A stretch of DNA of 20,955 nt, from positions 1 to 20,955 of the forward strand of contig CALGOH010000271.1 of assembly GCA_937957985.1 (NCBI GenBank), read 5' to 3'. Position 1 is the stretch's first letter. The number at the start of each line of letters is the position of its first letter. Positions 16,736 to 20,955 of the stretch are shown piece by piece. The notes under the pieces are model-generated. The model was not told the origin of the DNA and did no database searches. It saw nothing but the letters and a program-made list of their open reading frames with translations. This DNA comes from an uncultured Verrucomicrobiae bacterium. Its GTDB lineage: Bacteria; Verrucomicrobiota; Verrucomicrobiia; Verrucomicrobiales; Akkermansiaceae. The position numbers and the translations under genes are program-made.

Positions 16736-17737
16736 ATGAAACTGCACAATGCCATGTGGCCCGGCCTGGTCGGGAAGGAACCCGACACCGATCATCCGCC
16801 GATCTCGCTCGATCACATGCTCGAGCTCACCACCGCCGCCGAAGTCGGCGGACGCAAGTACGACGGGGTCGATCTCTTCCTCTTCCACCCCCACACCGAT
16901 CCGGATGCGTCCGACGCCGACATTCTCAAGATGGCGGACGACATCGCCGCCAAGGGTCTCAAAGTCGGCTCGTTGGTCGCGCCGGTCTGGCCGGGCACCG
17001 TCGGCGGTCCCGCCTTCGGCAGCGAGGAGGATCGGAAGAACTTCGTGCTCGCGGTCGAGAAGGCCTGCCGCATCGCCAAGCTGCTCGACGACCATGGCGT
17101 GCGCGGGTCCGGCGTGATCCGCGTCGACACCGCCGGCGGCACCGAGGACTTCTCGAAGGACCCGGCCGGCAACACCAAGCTGGTCGCCCGGACCTTTCAG
17201 GAAGCCGGCAAGGTGGCCGAGCAGCATGGCCAGCGCATCGCCGCCGAGGGCGAGATCTGCTGGGGCGGCCTGCATTCGTGGAAGGCCGCGCTCGACACGC
17301 TCGAGGCGACCGCCATGCCCGGTGTTGTCGGTTTCCAGGCCGACCTGGCCCACACCTACCTCTACCTCATGGGCTACAACGCGCCCGAGGCCGCGCTGGT
17401 CCAGGAAGGCTACACCGACGAGGAGTTCTGGGCCGCCTACAAGACGATGACCGACGCGCTGCGTCCGTGGACGATCGACTTCCACGTCGCGCAAAACGAC
17501 GGCACCGTCCATGGCACCGGCAGCCACGACAAGACCGGCCGCCACTGCCCGGCGGACGACCCGAACGGCAAGCTGGACATCGCCAAGTGCTCGACCTACT
17601 GGCTCCAGGGAGCCGCCGAGCGCGGCATCAAGCACGTCTGCTGGGACGGCTGCATGTTCGACAACAGCGTGCTCGAGGATCCCGCCACCTGGAACGCCAT
17701 CCTCAAGGCGATGATCGACGTCGATAAGGCGCTTTGA
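16736..17737 (+). CDS. Second xylose-isomerase-like TIM-barrel sugar isomerase/epimerase
   Basis: The ATG at 16736 (MKLHNAMWPGLVGKEP) begins 47 bases after the mutarotase-like stop; the frame is open much further upstream but there it overlaps the preceding gene antiphase. The 333-residue product starts a barrel with strands KYDGVDLFLFHPHTD and GLKVGSLVAPVWPG. Candidate metal ligands are E171 or E173 (IAAEGEICW), D203 and H206 (FQADLAHTYLYLMG) and H250 (TIDFHVAQNDG). The HPHTDPDASDADILKMADDI segment suits a sugar-phosphate isomerase/epimerase fold. The C-terminal region has several cysteines (HCPADD, AKCSTYW, HVCWDGCMF). The substrate is unknown. A hairpin repeat follows its stop by 5 bases. 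Confidence 0.84.
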   Translation: MKLHNAMWPGLVGKEPDTDHPPISLDHMLELTTAAEVGGRKYDGVDLFLFHPHTDPDASDADILKMADDIAAKGLKVGSLVAPVWPGTVGGPAFGSEEDRKNFVLAVEKACRIAKLLDDHGVRGSGVIRVDTAGGTEDFSKDPAGNTKLVARTFQEAGKVAEQHGQRIAAEGEICWGGLHSWKAALDTLEATAMPGVVGFQADLAHTYLYLMGYNAPEAALVQEGYTDEEFWAAYKTMTDALRPWTIDFHVAQNDGTVHGTGSHDKTGRHCPADDPNGKLDIAKCSTYWLQGAAERGIKHVCWDGCMFDNSVLEDPATWNAILKAMIDVDKAL

Positions 17738-17742
17738 CCTGA

Positions 17743-17767
17743 CGGACCGCGGACTTCGGTCCGCATC
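17743..17767. repeat. Short hairpin repeat after the second isomerase gene
   Basis: The stem gcggac/gtccgc (17749-17754 and 17759-17764) closes on a TTCG tetraloop; an alternative stem cggaccg/cggtccg (17743-17749, 17757-17763) overlaps it. The first 14 bases match 20863-20876 exactly and the last 9 (gtccgcatc) match 20909-20917, so this is the short form of the longer element after the dehydrogenase gene. No T-run follows, so it is not a standard intrinsic terminator. It could stabilise the 3' end of the upstream message. Confidence 0.8.
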
Positions 17768-17786
17768 TTCACCCAACCCATCTCCC

Positions 17787-19106
17787 ATGGCCGCCTCCAC
17801 TTCCATCCTCGCCGAGAAACTGCACGAGTACCCCCGACACGATGTCATCGATGGGGGATCGGACTCGATCCTCGATGACTGCCTCAATCAGAACGACGGA
17901 GTGCTGCAGCTTCTGCATCGCTATGCCGGCCGGACATTCTGCACGCCGGGGAAGCGCCTTCGCCTGGATGCGAAGTCCTACTACCCGGACTACATGGGAG
18001 GGACGGGTCTCGATGAAGTCTGGATGTGCTGCACCGTGCCCATCGTCACGGGCGTCATCGACACCCGCACCGGGAAGGCACCCTTTCGGGAAGGGGAAGC
18101 ACATGTCCTCACGCCGGACGGACAGGTGATCTCGCTTCAGGATCTGATCGAGGCCGATCCGGAAGCGGTCATGGGACAGAAGCTCACGGCCTTTTCGGAA
18201 TCCCTGTTCGGTCGGGTCACCTGGCCGATCGTGTCCAAGAAGTTCGACAACCTGAACCCCATTCCCCACCACCTTCACTGGGCGAAGTGGGAGGTTTACG
18301 ACATCAATTCCTTCGACAATCCCGGAGTCAGTCCGTCGCATTACCACACCACGGCGATGGGCCTGTATCCGTTCGTGACGAAGGACCAGTTCCTTGCCTG
18401 CATGAAGCGTTGGGGGCAGGGCGAGTACAACGGCGTGCGCCACTTGTCGCCACACACGATGATGAAGCTCGATGACGGCTTCGTGATGCCGAACGGGGTG
18501 CTGCACTCGCCGACGGACCTTTGCACGCACGAGTTGCACGTGACGATGGACGAGCATTTCCTGGCCGAGGACCTGACGCTCGATGGACGGATCGGGGCGG
18601 CCGATGCGTTCTACGCCTGCCGGGAGCAGGACTATCCGAAGGACCGGCACGAGGACTGGGAATACCTGGTGGACACCTTCGACTTCGAGGCGAACCAGGA
18701 TCCGGACTTCGTGCTGAAGAATTCGCGCCCGGCCATCACCGCCGAGGAGTTCGCCGGCGACGGAGTGGACGCAAAGTGGATCGTTTACGGTGAGATCCTC
18801 GGCGACCAGAAGTGCTCGATCCTCCGTCTCACCTTGGCGCCCGGAGCCAGGACGAGTTTCCGCCCGGAGAGCCCTGCCCTGTTCCACACGAACCGCGGCC
18901 GCGGCCGGGTCGGGAAACTCGAAGTCCGCTATCATCAGGACATGAGGCTCGGTGAGATCTATCCCGAGATCGGATTCATCACCCAGGCCGCACTGAACCG
19001 CGGCGGGGTGGAAATCGAGAACATGGGAACCGAGCCGCTCGTCCTGACCTTCGACTTCCCGCAGAACGCGCATTCCCGAACACCTGGTGTTGCCGTCGCA
19101 GGGTAG
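17787..19106 (+). CDS. Cupin-like, histidine-rich protein, possible metal-dependent sugar isomerase
   Basis: I recognise no certain family. The ATG at 17787 (MAASTSILAEKLHEYPRHD) gives 439 residues with no signal peptide. Histidine clusters typical of cupin metal sites are visible: H161, H162 and H164 in PHHLHW; H185 and H187 in SHYHTTAMGL; and E249 and H251 in HELHVTMDEHF. The C-terminal part (WIVYGEILGDQKCSILRLTLAPGAR...) reads like a second cupin barrel, so a bicupin is possible, as in class I phosphomannose isomerases, whose H-x-H and E ligands it partly echoes. Its place in a run of sugar genes supports an isomerase-like or sugar-binding job. It starts 49 bases after the isomerase stop, across the short hairpin repeat. 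Confidence 0.55.
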   Translation: MAASTSILAEKLHEYPRHDVIDGGSDSILDDCLNQNDGVLQLLHRYAGRTFCTPGKRLRLDAKSYYPDYMGGTGLDEVWMCCTVPIVTGVIDTRTGKAPFREGEAHVLTPDGQVISLQDLIEADPEAVMGQKLTAFSESLFGRVTWPIVSKKFDNLNPIPHHLHWAKWEVYDINSFDNPGVSPSHYHTTAMGLYPFVTKDQFLACMKRWGQGEYNGVRHLSPHTMMKLDDGFVMPNGVLHSPTDLCTHELHVTMDEHFLAEDLTLDGRIGAADAFYACREQDYPKDRHEDWEYLVDTFDFEANQDPDFVLKNSRPAITAEEFAGDGVDAKWIVYGEILGDQKCSILRLTLAPGARTSFRPESPALFHTNRGRGRVGKLEVRYHQDMRLGEIYPEIGFITQAALNRGGVEIENMGTEPLVLTFDFPQNAHSRTPGVAVAG

Positions 19107-19150
19107 GGGAATTGTCGGGCCGAGGCCCCGTTGGGATCACGCTGGTTGAT

Positions 19151-19294
19151 TACAGCCCCGGAGGGGCGTCGGCGAGTGGCCACGGGGCTCGCCCCGTGGA
19201 TGTGGGAACCAAGGACACCCCAAGCCCCGCAAGGGGCGCAGGCGAAGCCAAGGGTTCCCAAAAGAGCCACGCTTTGCCTGCGTCCCTCCGGGAC
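19151..19294. repeat. Multi-hairpin REP-like block
   Basis: Several perfect hairpins follow one another: gcccc-gga-ggggc (19155-19167), ccacgggg-ctcg-ccccgtgg (19180-19199), gcccc-gcaa-ggggc (19224-19237) and gtccc-tcc-gggac (19282-19294). Longer pairings enclose them: tgggaacc 19203-19210 with ggttccca 19253-19260, and cgcaggcgaagc 19237-19248 with gctttgcctgcg 19271-19282 (one G-T pair). The density of short, small-loop stems is characteristic of REP-type intergenic repeats. Confidence 0.7.
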
Positions 19295-19470
19295 TTGGAG
19301 CCGGACCGCGTCGGTGCTTTCCCGCCCTTGATCCAGACGAGCCAGCCCGCAAAGGCTGATGGTCAATATTGAACCGGATTCAAGAGCTGAAGGCCTGAAA
19401 CATGCTGCGTGAATGCCTCTTCCGCTTCCCTGTATGGGTCGGGCCTTCAGCCCTCGCGGTCTCTTTCGGA

Positions 19471-19521
19471 CTGGGACCCCCGGGCTTCACCCGGGGCTGG
19501 TATCTGCCGGGCCGTCGGCCC
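19471..19521. repeat. Paired hairpins of a second repeat type
   Basis: Two hairpins sit 12 bases apart: ccccggg/cccgggg (19478-19484, 19490-19496) with loop cttca, and gggcc/ggccc (19509-19513, 19517-19521) with loop gtc. The sequence between and around them (ggctggtatctgcc) looks like a dispersed repeat I associate with planctomycete and verrucomicrobial genomes, from memory only. Confidence 0.55.
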
Positions 19522-19699
19522 TCTGGCCTTCCACCGTCGCAACATCCTGCCCGCCACTTGCGGTTGCACCCGCTTTTGGGTTGCCTCGGGACCGGTGTTT
19601 CGGATGGAGTCGAAACCAGCAAGCGCGAGCCGCTCCAATCCAAAAGGGGCACCGACTTCAGTCGAAATCCATCATCCATCATCAACCATCCCCAGAATC

Positions 19700-20851
19700 A
19701 TGGCTAGCAAACCAATCCGCATCGGCCTCGTCGGCTACGGCTTCATGGGCCGCACCCACTCGAACGCCTACTCGCAACTCGCCCATTTCTTCGACACCGA
19801 CCACTATCCGGTCCGCCAGGCCGTCTGCGGCCGCAACGAGGAGAAGGTGAAGGCCTTCGCCGAGAAGTGGGGCTTCGAGTCGTATGAAACCGACTGGCGC
19901 GAGCTGGTGAAGCGCGACGACATCGATGCGATCGACATCTGCACGCCGAACGACTCGCACGCCGAGATCGCGCTCGAGTGCGTGAAGCACGGCAAGATGA
20001 TCCTCTGCGAGAAGCCGCTCGCGCTGAACGGCGAGCAGGGCGAGGCGATGGTCAAGGCCGTCGAGGAAAGCAAGCTGCCCAACCTCGTCTGGTACAACTA
20101 CCGGTTCCTGCCGGCGGTCACCCACGCCAAGAACATCGTCGACGGCGGCGAGCTCGGCCGGGTGTTCCATTACCGCGCGAACTTCCTCCAGGACTGGACG
20201 ATCTCGGAAGACCTGCCGCAGGGCGGCGAGGCGCTGTGGCGCCTGGATGCCGCGGCCGCCGGCTCCGGGGTCACCGGCGACCTGCTGGCCCACTGCATCG
20301 ACACCGCCCGCTGGCTCAACGGCGACATCGTGTCGGTGTCGGCGATGACCGAGACCTTCATCAAGGAGCGGGTCCACACGGCGACCGGCGAGAAGCAGGA
20401 GGTCACCATCGACGACGCCTGCGCCTTCCTTGCCCGCTTCGAGAACGGCTCGCTGGCGATCTTCGAGTCGACCCGCTATGCCCGCGGTCACAAGGCCCTG
20501 TACACCTTCGAGATCAACGGCGAGCACAAGTCGCTGTTCTGGGACCTGCACGACCTCAACCGCCTCGAGTACTTCGACCACGGCGTTCCCGGCGACCGCC
20601 GCGGCTGGAGCAGCATCCACTGCTCCGACGGCGACCAGCCCTACGCGGGCAACTGGTGGGTCCCCGGCCTGTGCCTCGGCTACGAGCACAGCTTCACCCA
20701 CGAACTCTACGAGTTCTTCAAGGACCTCGACGACCCGCAGCCCGAGAAGCGCTACCCGGACTTCCGCAACGCGCTCGGCACCCAGTACGTCTGCGACGCC
20801 GTCCTCGAGTCGGCCAGGACCAAGCAGTGGGTCGAGGTCAAGAAGGCCTGA
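19700..20851 (+). CDS. Gfo/Idh/MocA family NAD(P)-dependent oxidoreductase
   Basis: The ATG at 19700 (MASKPIRIGLVGYGFMG) puts the Rossmann glycine motif at residues 12-17 (GYGFMG), as usual; the frame upstream to 19409 is translated repeat DNA. The 383-residue product also shows ICTPNDSHAEIALE, CEKPLA with K105 (the conserved lysine contacting cofactor and substrate), NYRFLPAV, and GDLLAHCIDTARWL with D194, H198 and D201, matching the catalytic pattern of the family. The C-terminal beta-sheet domain includes LARFENGSLAIFESTR and ends at VEVKKA. Members oxidise or reduce sugars, inositols, sugar acids or their derivatives. The substrate is likely the one handled by the upstream isomerase genes. 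A long hairpin repeat and an intrinsic terminator follow the stop, so it probably ends the transcript. Confidence 0.93.
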   Translation: MASKPIRIGLVGYGFMGRTHSNAYSQLAHFFDTDHYPVRQAVCGRNEEKVKAFAEKWGFESYETDWRELVKRDDIDAIDICTPNDSHAEIALECVKHGKMILCEKPLALNGEQGEAMVKAVEESKLPNLVWYNYRFLPAVTHAKNIVDGGELGRVFHYRANFLQDWTISEDLPQGGEALWRLDAAAAGSGVTGDLLAHCIDTARWLNGDIVSVSAMTETFIKERVHTATGEKQEVTIDDACAFLARFENGSLAIFESTRYARGHKALYTFEINGEHKSLFWDLHDLNRLEYFDHGVPGDRRGWSSIHCSDGDQPYAGNWWVPGLCLGYEHSFTHELYEFFKDLDDPQPEKRYPDFRNALGTQYVCDAVLESARTKQWVEVKKA

Positions 20852-20862
20852 TCCCTCCCGAT

Positions 20863-20917
20863 CGGACCGCGGACTTTCCTGGCCACCGTAGCCTTGGCGA
20901 AGGAGGCAGTCCGCATC
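20863..20917. repeat. Long form of the hairpin repeat
   Basis: The stem gcggact (20869-20875)/agtccgc (20908-20914) encloses a 32-base loop containing ccgtagccttggcgaagg. Its first 14 bases and last 9 are identical to the short copy at 17743-17767, the loop being the only real difference. The loop sequence looks like a motif commonly seen in verrucomicrobial intergenic repeats; that recollection is unverified. Confidence 0.8.
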
Positions 20918-20919
20918 AA

Positions 20920-20951
20920 GGCACCGGGGCGGATGGCCCCGGTGCCCTTTT
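20920..20951 (+). terminator. Rho-independent terminator
   Basis: An 11-bp perfect GC-rich stem, ggcaccggggc (20920-20930) with gccccggtgcc (20936-20946), has a 5-base loop and is followed by ctttt. This is a textbook intrinsic terminator, 68 bases after the dehydrogenase stop codon, closing the plus-strand cluster. The stem is symmetric, but the T-run is on the plus strand only. Confidence 0.88.
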
Positions 20952-20955
20952 CATG

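Larger units (their letters stand above)
19107..19699. other. Long structured intergenic region before the Gfo/Idh/MocA gene
   Basis: No conserved protein is encoded in these 593 bases; frames that cross them read as translated repeats. It holds two hairpin-rich blocks (listed separately), an AT-rich palindrome tcaatattga at 19363-19372, which is a plausible regulator or promoter site in this GC-rich context, and a short CATC-rich low-complexity tract at 19669-19690. The dehydrogenase start at 19700 lies just beyond, so its expression may depend on a promoter near 19360-19440 or on read-through. Confidence 0.6.

Noticed and set aside
17743..17767. Hairpin after the second isomerase gene as an intrinsic terminator
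   Set aside because: There is no T-run after the stem (atcttcaccc follows), and the next gene starts 20 bases on in the same direction.
19409..19699. N-terminal extension of the Gfo/Idh/MocA protein
   Set aside because: It reads through hairpin repeats, and the Rossmann motif begins normally a few residues after the ATG at 19700.

Overview
The window is about 21 kb of GC-rich DNA and reads like a chromosomal segment of a Verrucomicrobiales-type bacterium (Luteolibacter/Haloferula/Roseibacillus-like). This placement is inferred. It rests on large secreted proteins ending in a DxDxNGLxNxxEYALG-type C-terminal domain, a DUF5060/apiosidase-like protein, a formylglycine sulfatase, Gfo/Idh/MocA and xylose-isomerase-like enzymes, weak Shine-Dalgarno signals and hairpin-forming intergenic repeats. 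I saw no rRNA, tRNA, CRISPR array, integrase or transposase.

Layout. (1) Positions 1-6539, plus strand: an exported beta-helix protein cut by the left edge; a 1249-residue exported multidomain protein (Ig-like domains, DUF5060, apiosidase-like TIM barrel, a glutamine-amidotransferase-like domain and the verrucomicrobial C-terminal domain); and a small membrane-anchored protein of unknown function. (2) Positions 14278 down to 6564, minus strand: a large acyl-CoA dehydrogenase, a 220-bp palindromic element, an ETF-quinone-oxidoreductase-like flavoprotein with eight C-terminal cysteines, divergent EtfB and EtfA, then an exported sulfatase. (3) Positions 14568-20851, plus strand: a xylose-isomerase-like TIM barrel, a mutarotase-fold protein, a second TIM barrel, a cupin-like protein with a possible isomerase role, and a Gfo/Idh/MocA dehydrogenase. 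An intrinsic terminator closes the window.

How the genes may work together. The minus-strand block looks like a complete electron-transfer chain: an FAD dehydrogenase reduces ETF, ETF reduces the membrane-bound ETF-QO, and ETF-QO reduces quinone. All four proteins depart from textbook members at recognisable sites. The EtfA lacks the flavin-tuning arginine, the EtfB has an altered signature loop, the ETF-QO has four extra cysteines, and the dehydrogenase is about 685 residues long. The plus-strand block looks like a pathway for an unidentified sugar or cyclitol: anomer conversion, oxidation and isomerisation. The secreted glycosidase-like protein and the sulfatase suggest the host lives on complex, possibly sulfated, polysaccharides. 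Substrates for all these enzymes are inferred, not shown.

The most interesting items are the divergent dehydrogenase/ETF/ETF-QO module, the sugar cluster with two different TIM-barrel isomerases, the amidotransferase-like fusion on the apiosidase-like protein, and at least three kinds of intergenic palindromic element. One of these, a hairpin with long and short versions, follows the stop codon of two genes in the same cluster.
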